This document shows, piece by piece, positions 1 through 10,350 of a stretch of DNA of 64,000 nt. The position numbers and the translations under genes were made by a program. The notes beneath the pieces were generated by a model that made no database searches, had not been told where the DNA came from, and saw only the letters and a program-made list of their open reading frames with translations. Origin of the DNA: Aphrophora alni (taxonomy: Eukaryota; Arthropoda; Insecta; Hemiptera; Aphrophoridae); contig OY740765.1 of assembly GCA_963513935.1 (NCBI GenBank), positions 116,193,362 through 116,257,361 on the forward strand, written 5' to 3'. Each line of letters begins with the position of its first letter. The stretch's first letter is position 1.

Positions 1-489
1 GTTGTAAAATGTACAAAACACAAAGATTATATTTTTATAATTTTCAAAATAGCGGTTGTTTAAATCTTTTAACGTCGTTAAAATCTTTTAATTTTAAATA
101 TATAAAATAATAAAATTAAAGTCTTTGTGTTGGTACACTTTTAAAACGTAACATATAAAATAATTATAGCAAATTTGAACTAATTTCTATCTATTTCTGG
201 AGTTATCTTTTTCTTAAAGAATAACAAAGCGGATAAACCGATAATGAACCGAAATTCGACCACATGTGGTTTGTCATTTTTTGTTCATTTTGATGTATAT
301 AATCCGTAAATGAATAGCTAGTTCACCTTTCTCGGGACACTCTATATGTAAACAAATATCTCCTTGGCAGAAACTTCAACTGTTTTAGTCTTAAAATTTT
401 TCTAAATATATTAATATGACTTACCGTCATTATTCATTTCTTTTTAATATAGCACTACAGCCCTTTCGACTATTCCGCAATTAACGAGC
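1..489. other. AT-rich unique DNA, no feature seen
   Basis: No coding signal or repeat was recognised in this stretch. It consists of A/T runs with stop codons in all frames. Confidence 0.5.
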
Positions 490-531
490 ATTGATTAATA
501 CTAAATATTAATATATTTAGTATTAATCAAT
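490..531. repeat. Near-perfect 42-bp palindrome
   Basis: Two 19-bp arms, starting ATTGATTAATACTAAATAT, flank a 4-nt TAAT centre. The arms match without mismatch and could extrude as a cruciform. It may be a tiny foldback remnant; no function is implied. Confidence 0.85.
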
Positions 532-639
532 AGTCGGAATGGCAATAACAAATATGTTTAATTTTTCATTCTACGAAACAATTTTTTTGCGAAATTAAAA
601 TTGGTTTCAATGTATTTAAATATGTCTTCTCCGACATGT

Positions 640-700
640 TATCCCATACATGTCGTATGTCATGTATCACATGACATGTGTCACATGTCGTACATGTGGT
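640..700. repeat. ACATGT-rich palindromic cluster
   Basis: At least seven overlapping ACATG/CATGT words occur in about 60 bp, several as the palindrome ACATGT. It looks like a short degenerate tandem repeat. Confidence 0.6.
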
Positions 701-701
701 T

Positions 702-785
702 AGGCCAAAGAGGTACCTAATTTCTTTTCCTTTCATACAAAATTTGTGTAAACCAAGAAAATTTAAGGATAAATATTAAATACAG
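702..785. repeat. Direct repeat, left copy
   Basis: This 84-bp block begins GGCCAAAGAGGTACCT and ends AAATATTAAATACAG. It recurs in the same orientation at 1798-1883 with only a few differences. The two copies enclose about 1.0 kb, so they could be termini of a small non-coding element or two scattered copies of one repeat. No TG..CA LTR boundary is visible. Confidence 0.8.
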
Positions 786-1797
786 AAGTCTAGAATTAAT
801 TAGCTCAAAATAAACATTTTTCATAATCGGCAAAGAAATAAAATATCTTAGCATATACAATTTCTTGAATGCCAATAACAATTCAGAATTTAATTATTTA
901 ATATGAATCTTGCGACTACTTTTTTCATCAAAAACAATTTCTAGTTATTTAAAATTTGAACATTTTGATTAAATACTATTTTACGTATACATTTCCTAGT
1001 TTAATAACGATTATTTCATGAAGTTATTGTCACTACTGACAAAATATGAGCATTTCTGCCGCACAGTGTTGCTACCAGGTGTTGTACACAGCGTCAAGTC
1101 GCTGTACTGCGACATTTGTGTTGCTGCGACAGAAACGTCCTTTTGTCCTGGCCTAACAGTGCACGAATTTAACTTAGCATGTGATTAATCGGGTACAGTT
1201 TGTAGACGCCAAAAATATACCAGTTGCTTTTAATGATTTTAAAGGTCACGTATTTGGCCAACGCAGGTTTATTTTAATTTCAATTAAAGTGAAATTTTAT
1301 TGTTTTAAATAAATGTGTTTCCAAATTTCCAAATTGAGAAAGAAATTAGATTCAGAATTTAGTATTTGTTAAAGAAATATTACTCCTGCAGGTGCTTAGG
1401 TTAGGTTAGGTTACGTTAGATTAGGTTTGGTAACGTTAGGTTAGGTTAGGTTCGGTTTGGTTCTTACCGTTCCAGAGTAGGTTGGAATATGGGATTTCGT
1501 TTTAGGGAGCAACTTATGATTCAACCCTGTGGCCCTGTACCCAGTTCTATTAACTCAGAAGAGTTTTGTAAGAAACATTTTTTTTAAAGGGGCAGAGGGA
1601 ATAATCTAGGCCTTTGTTTGAGAAATTGATGGTTCTAGCGTAAGGCACCTTTATGTTTATAAGATACTTAATATTTCCTTAGTGCTTTTTTTAAATTTTG
1701 TATTTAGTTTTAGCTATGTAAGCATTTGCAATAGTACAACTAATTAAATGACTTTTTTCTTCTTTTAAAAATATGATAACCTTTAAACTGACACTGT
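786..1797. other. Segment between direct repeats
   Basis: Mostly unrecognised AT-rich DNA. A more GC-rich patch at about 1050-1200 contains TTGCTACCAGGTGTTG and several GTCGC/GCGAC words that look like unique single-copy sequence. A telomere-like array follows at 1396. Confidence 0.4.
1396..1460 (+). repeat. Interstitial TTAGG-type repeat
   Basis: TTAGG units in about 65 bp are interrupted by variants (TTACG, TTAGA, TTTGG, TTCGG). TTAGG is the ancestral insect telomere repeat. The degeneracy and the unique flanks argue for an old interstitial array, not a chromosome end. Confidence 0.8.
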
Positions 1798-1883
1798 CGG
1801 CCAAAGAGGTACCTCATTTCTTTTCCTTTCATACAAAATTTGTGTAAACCAAGGAAATTAAAGGATAAATATTAAATACAGTT
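1798..1883. repeat. Direct repeat, right copy
   Basis: Partner of the block at 702-785. The two copies start and stop at the same sequence, and their outside flanks do not match each other. Confidence 0.8.
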
Positions 1884-2151
1884 GTATAGTGTTTCATACT
1901 TGAACTGTTTATCGACACATGACTAAATCCATAGACCTGAAAGTAACATAGTTAATAAAGAACTAGATTAATTGCCTACGATCCATATCATTACAGTTCA
2001 GACAAGATTGATTTCAGTTCCGTGTATGTTCTGTTCAACATGCATCATATTGCATCATTTAACTTATATATGGCTTTATGTAAATCTGCTTTGTTCGTTA
2101 CTCTGTAAAATGTTTAGATGAATATACACAATAATGCGAATTACCATAAAA

Positions 2152-2831
2152 ATTACGAGTACAATGTTATTGTTCATTTTAAAATGCTGATAACGTAATC
2201 GTGTTTTTTGAGGTAGAACGAATTGTCTGCTCTGGCATGTATTTTGTTAGTTCTTCTCGACACCCAAAACTTTCGTTCATCATCGTGTTATAAAAAAAGA
2301 AGAAAAGAGCATAAAATAAAGACCCCTAGTCTTCTAATTCTCTAATAGCGTCATGCTCGGTAGAGAACCAGTGTTGGTCAAGAGAGACCTGATAGGAAAG
2401 ATGAAATAGAGGAATCTAACTCAAGAGTAGATAAAGGAAGGTCTAGATCTAGCTGTATTACCTCTGAATTACCACACCAAACTATTACGAGTGCAGTTTT
2501 TGTTCTTTTTATAATGCCGATAACGTAATTATGTTTTTTGAGCTGGAACAAACTGTCAGTTCTAACACGTATTTTATTACTTCTCCTCGATACCCAAAAC
2601 TCTCGGTCATCGTCACCGTTTAAAAAAATAATTAGAAGAAAGGATCACAAAATAAAAACTCCTAGCCCTCGAATAATCTAATAGCTTCAGGGTAAGAAGT
2701 AGGAAAAGAACAAGTGCTGTTCAAGAGAGATAGCAAAAGATGAAAGAGAGGAATCAAACTCAAAAGTAAATAAATTAAGTTGCAGATATAGATTGTGTAC
2801 CTCGGGATTGCCACACCCGTACTCGCTATAA
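2152..2831 (-). repeat. 332-bp tandem duplication, each unit ending in a family A copy
   Basis: Unit 1 (2152-2483) and unit 2 (2484-2831) align end to end, both beginning ATTACGAGT. Each holds about 110 bp of leader with GATAACGTAAT and TTTTTTGAG, then a reverse-strand A copy of about 215 bp (2263-2482 and 2584-2831). Divergence is high, so the duplication is old. Confidence 0.7.
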
Positions 2832-3107
2832 GAATAGAAATGAAATATATGTAGTTCTAAAGCTGTTCAACAATGAAGTTATATCATTGTTTTGAGAAGT
2901 TTTCATACCCTTATAATGTGTAAAGTTTGTGGTAAAATATCTAAAAAACCGTTACAGACAGACAATTTATAAAGTTTGAAAGATTATTATAGAATTAAAA
3001 TAACCGTTTCTAGACCGGTGTAACAGTGGACATTCACTTAAATCACTATTTAAATTTACTGTGATTAGACGGTAGTAATCATTGTAAAATCACTGTTAGT
3101 TCCATCA

Positions 3108-3250
3108 CTAAGAAAAGAGCATAAAATAGAGACCCTTAGCAATCAATACTTTAGTACTGTCCTTAGTAGCAAAGGGTACCCAGGTGGAAATCCCGAGGGT
3201 CCACCTCTTTTCATGTAATCTCGAGTTAGATCCCTCTCTTTCATCTTTCA
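3108..3250. mobile_element. Family A, two partial copies in opposite orientation
   Basis: 3108-3145 is the reverse-strand 3' part of A (GAGCATAAAATAGAGACCC). From 3195 the sequence is the plus-strand 5' part (AATCCCGAGGGTCCACCT, then TTAGATCCCTCTCTTTCATC). The junction is a rearranged or foldback A pair. Confidence 0.55.
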
Positions 3251-3599
3251 TGACAGGAGGTACCAGTTACACATTTACCAAGGTGAGCGTATTTGTCGTT
3301 AAGCTGACAATACGCTTATTCCAACGTTCGATTCCTTGTCGCTGTTGCCGAACGTCATAATATGGCTACCTATTATAAGATTCAACATTATACACTCTCC
3401 AACGTTGACCCCTCTAACAAAAAAAGACGTTTGTGCCCCTCTAACAAAAACGTCTAGTGTGGCGTTGGGCTTTGGTCACTCCTTTTCGAGTTTGACCGAT
3501 ATTTTACACTGGCGTACACGGTCGATAATAGTAAATTAAAGAAACAACCGGAAAAAATTGAGACAATTAAAGTCTGACGTTTCAAGACATGCTTGGCCG

Positions 3600-4415
3600 A
3601 CTGACGATTAAAAGGGGCATCATCATGACACCCGGCCTCATCATACAACGTAATACAAGCAGATCTTCTAAATTTAATACCAAAAAGTTGCTTTTTGAGT
3701 CTTGTTGGAAATGTTAATTGTTATTGGTAGATCAAGGTCTAGTTTGTTTAAAATAGTTGTTACACAGATTTTCCGAACCTCTAACTAATTGTGTGTGTCA
3801 TTACTTTCTCGATGTCGTCTAGGCCCTAACGAGCTTCGTAGATGTGGATATATTAAAAAGTATCCACTCGCTTCGTTCGTGTCACTGTTCTGTGTTCGGT
3901 CCTAAAGGGTCTCGAAGCTAAAGCCTTCACTCGCTACGTTTGAAACACTGATATGAACTTGCCGGTACTCGTAACTATACGAATATCATATTTTCTTGGG
4001 AGGTGCGAAATTACAATTTTGTCACACCTTAGCTATTTGTCATCGTAGAGATGTAAGGTTGGTATAATTACACGCAGAATTTAAATCTACACATTTTTAT
4101 CTAATTCACTTCGTTCTAACTCAAATAACACATTAAATATGAACAAAAACCTATTTTAAATTACCACCATTTTGACATTTTCGATTCGATTTTTCTGAAT
4201 GTCCATAAATTCTACACGAGTACACTATAGTCGTCTATACCAAATTTCAAGTTCCTATCTTAATTTTTGTAACCGCTATTGAGCTTACGTACTGATCACG
4301 ACGACGATGGACAGACAGCATGTCCAAAATCACTATTTCAGTTTCTTGAAACCATCAATCAATATACAGATGTCAAAACCTACACTATACTTTGTATACA
4401 GGATAAGTAACAAAA
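3600..4415 (+). mobile_element. Family B, near full length
   Basis: In forward orientation, landmarks are GGGGCATCATCATGACACCC (start), AATACAAGCAGATCTTCTAA, TTGGTAGATCAAGG, CACTCGCTTCGTTCGTGTC, TTTGTCATCGTAGAGATG, CCACCATTTTGACATTTTC and ACGACGACGATGGACAGACA, with the end near GGATAAGTAAC. The same order of landmarks recurs at 20565, 34550, 43760 and 53360, and inverted at 30250, 32280, 40975 and 52270. No open frame is conserved between copies, so B is probably non-autonomous. Confidence 0.7.
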
Positions 4416-4689
4416 TTGTTTTTCCCTCCTAGTTTCCCAATGTTTGATATGTCGTACCCAAAGTAACATTAGATAATCTCTTTATTTATTACAAAGGTCG
4501 ATAGTGAAAAATTACTTTAGTTTAGGATAGCAAAACCACTATGGTTAAGAACCCACAACAACAAACCACAACAGGAATGTATCGAGGGAACTTTGGTTGG
4601 AAATAGTTGAGGGATTGACGAGTACAAATTGGTTGTTTTAAATACAAGTGAAGAGAAGTTTGATTAGAATTAGAGAAGGTTAACACCAA

Positions 4690-4815
4690 AAACTTTTACT
4701 ACAAGGTCGAAGAAAGATTTTAGCCGTTACGTTTAGAGGATCCGCTTTTATTATATTATTTTATTGACGGGCTGGGTAAATACCACGATGACTTCCATTA
4801 ACTTGTTCGTAAAGA
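4690..4815 (-). mobile_element. Family B end fragment
   Basis: ACTACAAGGTCGAAG, TTTAGAGGATCCGCTT and GGGCTGGGTAAATACCACGA are the reversed first 130 bp of B. The rest of the element is missing. Confidence 0.55.
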
Positions 4816-5187
4816 AGGATAACAAATATAAAAAAGGTCTTAGATAACCAGTATTTATGTCTCTTGGAAGGAATTATTCTTATAGGCCCTAAACAAGTGT
4901 AATTATGCAATATTTCAATTGTGTTTTAATTCCAATGCTTTGGTAAAGGTGTAGCTCCAGCTAGGTACCTAGGGATTGTTCTGTAAGTCCTCACGATTGG
5001 TGTTTCTCTTTGAGGGTTCATTCTTAAACTAAATCAGAAAAATAAGGCGTTGCCCTAAGACTCAAAACTAAACAAAACGTATTGGGGCTATCCCTTCAAG
5101 AAAAATTGTTTCGAGGGTTCGTAGCTTATATTTAATTTTCAAAGTTACCTTATAATTTGTCACTTAGATGTGTCTCCACATATGGGT

Positions 5188-5420
5188 CGAAGTAACATCA
5201 GAAGGCTTGGGAGAGAACTGAAGCGATTTAACAGTCTACGAGGATGCTCAAGGATCCTTCAAGACTCGATACAAAGAAAGCCCTTAAGCTGAACATATCG
5301 GACCTACGAAGAGTGATTGGATTGTTGACGGGTCACCGGATGTTTGTCATCCATGAATGATGTTTCATGTACCAAATCTTCTGTGTATGAAATGTGGTAA
5401 AGCTGAGGAGATAGCCCAGC
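5188..5420 (+). pseudogene. Decayed LINE ORF2 tail (C-terminal, after RNase H)
   Basis: One frame across 5223-5360 reads DPSRLDTKKALKLNISDLRR and then VIGLLTGHR before a TGA. This matches the region after the RNase H domain of insect non-LTR retrotransposons, where an LxLSRSDLRxVIGLLTGH block precedes a cysteine motif. After a frameshift, LLCMKCGKAEE (about 5369-5410) supplies that CxxC motif. Upstream, KAWERTEA is in the first frame but is broken by stops at 5188 and 5229. The fragment is 5'-truncated and dead. The clade (Jockey, I or R1-like) cannot be fixed from this piece. Confidence 0.75.
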
Positions 5421-5611
5421 TTTCAGCAGGAAAAGTTAGGTGCTCTGTGCAGTGAAGAATAACATATCATCCACGGCTTTTGAAAATCCTGAAATTGGAT
5501 TGAAAAGGAATGACGGTGCACATAGCTGAGAGGCAAAATCAGGACTGGGATCCTTGTAATAAGAAAAAGTTATACTAATATAGAGTTATTCCTTCACTTT
5601 TGGTTTAAAGG

Positions 5612-5830
5612 CGAAAACCTTTCAGTTAATCATCACCTTATAAAAAAAAGAAAGAGAAGAACATAAAACAAAGACCCCTAGCCCACGGATACTCTAATAG
5701 CGTCAGGATCAACCTTTTTTTAAAAACCTTGATGAAAGAGAGGGATCCAACGCAAGACTAGATGGAAAAAGTGAAGATCTAGCTACGTACCTCGGAATTG
5801 CCACGCCTCTACTCATTATAGGAGAGCAGC
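5612..5830 (-). mobile_element. Family A copy
   Basis: AAAACAAAGACCCCTAGCCC, CTCTAATAGCGTCAGG and CTCGGAATTGCCACGCC are present in order. A short stretch at 5715-5735 is replaced by T/A runs. Confidence 0.65.
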
Positions 5831-5959
5831 TGAGGGTTACTAATACAGAAAATAAATTACTTTTCGCTTCATGTTCTTGAACTAAATTAGGAAAATAAGG
5901 TGAAGGGATTCCCTTACTCTCTCACACACAAAGTACAGACAGGTATACGATGGGTGACA

Positions 5960-6215
5960 AAATTGATGGTGAGATTGTTTGAGATTTCTTCGTTTTAGGG
6001 TCCCATGAGTCCAAAAATTTGGTTTTCGGATTGATGTCCCTCTGCCGTATGTACAATCCTCTACAGCCCAAACGCGTGGACCAAATTTAGTAAAATTTGC
6101 AATGTGAGCATATTTTAATCATTTAACTCTTCATTTATTTATAAACTAAAAATTTGGTGGTAGCTGCCACACAGTTGTGCTAAAAAAACAGGAATTTTCC
6201 CCGGGATAATTGAAT
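5960..6215 (+). mobile_element. Family K fragment
   Basis: Order of landmarks: GGTCCCATGAGTCC, TGATGTCCCTCTGCCGTATG, CTCTACAGCCCAAACGCGT, ATAACT..AAAATTTGGTGGTAGCTGCCA. It is the left half of K; the right half is absent. Confidence 0.6.
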
Positions 6216-6399
6216 ATGGAAGCTGGACATTTACATGAGCGATGCGAGTTGAGACTGTTTAATATATACACATAATACCTAGCAGACGTTAGAAAGTAGT
6301 GATATACACTGTTTACGAGGTTCAGAAAACAAACGTAAACTATCAGATAAGACCGCTTGATCTACCAATACAATTTACATTTCCTACACAACCTTATAT

Positions 6400-6515
6400 T
6401 CATCCGAGGGAACCAAGCTGGATGAACACCTGTTTTCATGTAGTCTTGAGTTAGATCTCTTTCATCTTTCCCATCTTTTGTTTTTTTCCGATCCTAATGC
6501 TATTAGAGTAATTTG
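6400..6515 (+). mobile_element. Family A fragment (5' half)
   Basis: CGAGGGAACCAAGCTGGATG and CATGTAGTCTTGAGTTAGAT are recognisable, ending at GCTATTAGAGTAATTTGA. The 3' third is missing. Confidence 0.6.
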
Positions 6516-7499
6516 ATGATTAAGACGCAACATCAGTGCACGGGAGATTTGTGAATTACTAGCACCATTGTGCGACAGCCGTTGTACAATATAGTCCCAG
6601 TTTCATTTCCAAGGGCGGGAAAAGTCGAAATAGACAAGAGCTAGACTACACTACGTATGCGTGTAAATCAAACATCTCTGCCCCTGTGTTCAGTTGGCAT
6701 CCTATCTTGATAGTTCTATTTGTTTATATTTTCAATTCACTGCGTATTCCGTGCTTTTGACCTTCACATTTGCTTAGTTTACACACTATCCTATCTACAC
6801 TAGATCACTGCTCTGGGCTTGGAGCTCCTTTGCATTGTAGACTTTGTTGACTTCAAGTAACCTATACATCCGAATATCTAAAATTGATTAATACACCATG
6901 AATATTATATTTATTTTTTTAATAACTATTTCGTTCTTCCAATTTATGAAACCAGTTTTGACACTGTAGCCAATATTGTAGAATAATTGAACTACGTCTA
7001 ACTATATTTTACGCATAGAAAAATATTTTTTTGTAACCCATTTTGAAGCGTTGGTGTTCAATTTTTAAAATTGTTAATTCTTGAAATTAATTATGATCTA
7101 TTTTATTTGTGACATGACAAAGGATAGATATGCATCTAAATAAATTGAGCATTTGAGAGAGAAATATTTAAATAGAGATATTTTACGGTACTGCTATTAA
7201 ATTTATGAACGACTGGGAAAGAATAATAAAGTGCAAATATTGTTATTGACATTAAACATTAAATGATAATAATAAATATGGTAGATAAATCATTAGACAA
7301 ACTTTGTTTTTTCCCATCCGTAAAATCAAATAAAAACAATCAAAAACAAATCCTCACCAAAAATTACAGTTAGGTAGTTATCAATGAAAAAAAATGAATA
7401 AGAACTATGAACGATGGCTATGAAAAATAGTTATATATTTCAATAAGGGACAAATCTTGCTTCGCTTGAACCATAAACACATCCATAAACCGTATTTGG
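6516..7499. other. Unique AT-rich DNA, nothing recognised
   Basis: No repeat family or coding pattern was identified. The 6540-6860 part is less AT-rich than its surroundings and may be single copy. Confidence 0.4.
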
Positions 7500-8040
7500 T
7501 AAACATTGACGTTTTAATGACGGCGGCCAAGGTTAATTTTGTTTTTTGTCAATTATTCCTGAAATGTACTACTTATTTTTACTTGCGATTTACCACACGG
7601 ATTTGGGTTATGATTCTTCACATTTTAATAAAATCTGAACGAAATTTGTGGATCCATGACTGATTATTGATTTTTTGATAACTCACTAAACTATATTTTT
7701 GGAGAGATGGCAACCAATACGTTTTGTTTGATCTCTTAGAGGCAAAATTTTTAGAAGAAAATCTTTGATCCGATTATGAAAAAAATCATAATTTTGTATT
7801 TTTTTTATGGCAGCTATCCTTTAAGTTTGAGTTATGAACAAAATAAATAATAATAATAATTCTGACATAATACCAAAATATGGCCACATAACAAATTTCA
7901 TTAAATTCGGTCCACGCGTTTGATCTGTAGAACTTACGACAGACAGACAATACTCTAAAAGCCGACCTTTTTGGACTCAAGGGACCTCAAAAGGGATTCG
8001 AAAGCGAAACTTGAATTCGATTTTTTAACCCACCATTTTT
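7500..8040 (-). mobile_element. Family K, inverted
   Basis: Read on the minus strand, TCCAAAAAGGTCGGC, TTGTCTGTCTGTCGTAAG, ACCGAATTTAATG, ATATGGCCATATTTTGG-like and CAAAACGTATTGGTTGCC follow in the usual K order. Short open frames here are incidental. Confidence 0.55.
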
Positions 8041-8059
8041 CGACGCCCAAGTGGGCTTC

Positions 8060-8388
8060 TTAAATGATATAAAAATATTTTATTTGTCTCATATTTTTAA
8101 TTCTCTCCTGTTCTTCTACAATATAATCTGGTTCTCTGATAGACATGCTTCTCCTGCGTCTGTTGTCAATAATTTCAGGCAATAAACAGGTTGTGTAGAA
8201 TTTTGATAACTTTTCGATCATTTCTGTTTTCCAATACTCGTCATTTTTTTTAAACCGTCAGGAGTTGCTGCCATACCATTATCAATAGAAAAATTACTTT
8301 TAGTTTTACTATTACTCTCCACACCATTGTCAATACACAAATTATTGACGGAGGTAGTGGAACTGCTGGTTTTTCTTCTTTTTAACAT
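8060..8388 (-). pseudogene. Small ORF broken by a frameshift at an A8 run, unknown protein
   Basis: From an ATG at 8388 the frame reads MLKRRKTSSSTTSVNNLCID and on through an S/N-rich, basic N-terminus of about 48 residues, then reaches a stop at 8218. Adding one base at the A8 homopolymer (8253-8260) continues it as EYWKTEMIEKLSKFYTTCLL, then PEIIDNRRRRSMSIREPDYI, ending at 8060. The joined product would be about 108 residues, rich in charged residues, with no signal peptide or membrane segment. The C-terminal part resembles hypothetical ORFs linked to insect transposons, from memory only. A single homopolymer error or a real decayed gene are both possible. Confidence 0.5.
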
Positions 8389-8469
8389 TATTTCGGGCCA
8401 TCAAACCAAACGATTTTAAAACCCTCCACTCTTGAAGATTCGAAGCCCATGACTTTTGTTTGTTTGTTA

Positions 8470-8765
8470 TTGTATTTTTATTTTTAAATTTATTTATTTA
8501 TTTATTTATTGAAAAATACAGTACTTAGTTTCTACACATAATAAACACTAAATGACTGCTAGTACAGAATTGTGTTGGTACTATCCCTCCTATCACAATA
8601 CAATTTCTGCAATATGGCACTAATACAACTTCCTCGATAGACTTGACCTATGACTAGACTAAACCTTCTCCCACCCATCCCAACCCAACTATAACACAGG
8701 AAGATATGGCATTCAAGCTTTGCTCGAAAAAGCTCTGTAGTTTGTGACATGGCGGGAGTTTTAAG
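8470..8765 (-). mobile_element. Possible LINE 3' end with (TAAA)n tail
   Basis: On the minus strand a 63-codon frame (ATG at 8750) ends at 8559, followed by about 60 bp and an (AAAT)n tail at 8487-8512. A short terminal frame, short 3' UTR and tetranucleotide tail is the layout of 5'-truncated CR1/Jockey-type LINE copies. The peptide itself was not recognised. Confidence 0.35.
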
Positions 8766-8976
8766 TTTTGTTGTGTAATAATCTGAAAAGGACCACGGCA
8801 GATAATAAACTTACCAACATTTAATGTTATACATTTTAAAAAAAGATCAACACTGTATTACCAATAAATTTACATTTTAGTTATTAGAAATGAAAAATTG
8901 CAAATTAGAGATATTTATAATATAAGACATACATTTGCATAAAGAAAGAACTACAAACGCATCAAAGAATAAACTA

Positions 8977-8982
8977 TTTATT
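8977..8982 (-). terminator. Poly(A) signal AATAAA
   Basis: Canonical AATAAA on the minus strand, about 48 nt past the stop codon at 9030 of the candidate terminal exon. Such hexamers are common in AT-rich DNA; only its position makes it notable. Confidence 0.35.
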
Positions 8983-9029
8983 CTCATTAAAACAAATATA
9001 ATAATTTACAACAATATTTTCTTTTACTT

Positions 9030-9222
9030 TTAATCTTTAAAAATGCAACTAACTGTTTTGATAAACAAACTTGTCCAACTATTCACAAAACCGTGCAAAC
9101 CCACAGAAAATGGTGACACATTACACGTATAGTAGGTAGGATCAGTTGACATTTCATAGTCTCTGATGTTGGAGTTTGACAAGCAATGAATATAAAAGTC
9201 CAAATGTGTTCTGTATTCATTA
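9030..9222 (-). CDS. Candidate 3'-terminal coding exon
   Basis: A strong 3' splice site, TTTTCTTTACAG, ends at 9223 on the minus strand. The next 193 nt stay open to a TAA at 9030. In the frame entered at phase 2 they read NEYRTHLDFYIHCLSNSN, ending SLFIKTVSCIFKD; composition is balanced for an AT-rich genome, with TYYTCNVSPF in the middle. A second frame entered at phase 1 (VMNTEHIWTFIFIACQ...) is also open to 9083, so the frame is not decided. No family was recognised. No repeat overlaps it. If real, its gene lies at higher coordinates on the minus strand; the phase-1 frame would fit the candidate first exon at 49336. Chance cannot be excluded. Confidence 0.4.
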
Positions 9223-9299
9223 CTGTAAAGAAAATCGCAGTAGCTAAACAAATGTGCATGTAATTAATATTATTCGTCACATAATGAAATGATTTAATA

Positions 9300-9925
9300 A
9301 TAATTGCAATGTCGAATTGGTCAGTAATTTTGATTAATGTGAGTAATAATGTAAAGAAATAAATGAATTACAAATGTTTAGCAAAAATAGTTTATATTAA
9401 TGGTTATGTTTGGCATCATGTAAAATACTACAAAATATTTTAAGAACTAACGTGTTGTTAGTTTTAGTAATATTATGAAACATTAAAAAAACACGCTCAT
9501 CATTGCTGAAAGCTATATTCCTCTGCGTCTGAATAGTTCTCTTTGAAACCACCCGAGGGCAGCCTTGTACGCATGGGTAATTTTTTCATTTAATCCGTTG
9601 TATCTGCCCTACTATTTAAGTTAGGCACTTCGGCATTATTTATTGTAATATAAAATAAAACACTGAGTGTTTTCCGTTTTAAAATTTTTCGAAAATATTA
9701 TTCATTGGCTCACAAAAAAATAGCGAAATAGAAAATCGATTTACAAATTTCCCCTCCATTTGTTCAACCACTAACGATTATATCCCAATTTTTAAAAAAG
9801 GGAAACATCCGCGTTCACGTGATCTTTAAAATGATATTTTAACGGTAATTCTGAGATGAAAATTGACATCAGTACAACTGCTCAAGTGTAGCATTATTCT
9901 TATGTGAGATGAATCCAATATGGCG
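9300..9925. other. AT-rich DNA, nothing recognised
   Basis: No repeat family or exon-like pattern was identified. A less AT-rich patch at 9505-9575 looks unique. Confidence 0.4.
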
Positions 9926-9929
9926 GAGG

Positions 9930-10140
9930 TAGAGCAGAGCCTTCATTTGTGCTTTTTTTAATGGTCTTATGACAGAGAGTTTTGTTTGTCTGGAAGAACA
10001 ACAAAGGAAAAAAACAATTACTACAAGGCCCAAGAAACCAACTTTTGAACATTACATTTAGATGATCTGTTTGCACGATGGGGCTGGGTAAGAACTATGA
10101 TGGCCACATCGACTTGTTCGTGAACAAAGCGACATCGCAA
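9930..10140. mobile_element. Joined ends of families A and B
   Basis: The 3' end of A (GTCTTATGACAGAGAG, about 9962) runs into an inverted B start (ACTACAAGGCCCAAGAAACC, ATTTAGATGATCTG, GATGGGGCTGGGTAAG). The same A-B junction recurs near 33780 and 41610. Confidence 0.5.
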
Positions 10141-10248
10141 CAGAAACGTCTCTGCAGACTATAGGATTATCTAATTTGTAGTAGGATTTATTCACATACT
10201 TCAATAAAGATCTGACACAAGCTAAACTATGCAATATTTTAGTCGTTT

Positions 10249-10350
10249 AACTTCCAACGCTTTGTTGTCACTGATAAGGATTTTGCGAAGGCGTTTGATA
10301 AAGTCGATTACCTAACCTCACGCTTAGCCAGTCTGCTAGGCTCTGAGTGA
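10249..10350 (+). pseudogene. LINE reverse transcriptase fragment
   Basis: One frame reads FVVTDKDFAKAFDKVDYLTS and runs to a TGA at 10348. DFxKAFDKVDH is the conserved block A of non-LTR reverse transcriptases, holding the first catalytic aspartate. The expected hydrophobic residues before it and an LL..KL helix after it are partly present. Only about 33 codons survive, and flanking DNA is unrelated, so this is a short relic. Confidence 0.7.

Noticed and set aside
1396..1460. Chromosome end
   Set aside because: The TTAGG array is short and degenerate and has ordinary sequence on both sides.
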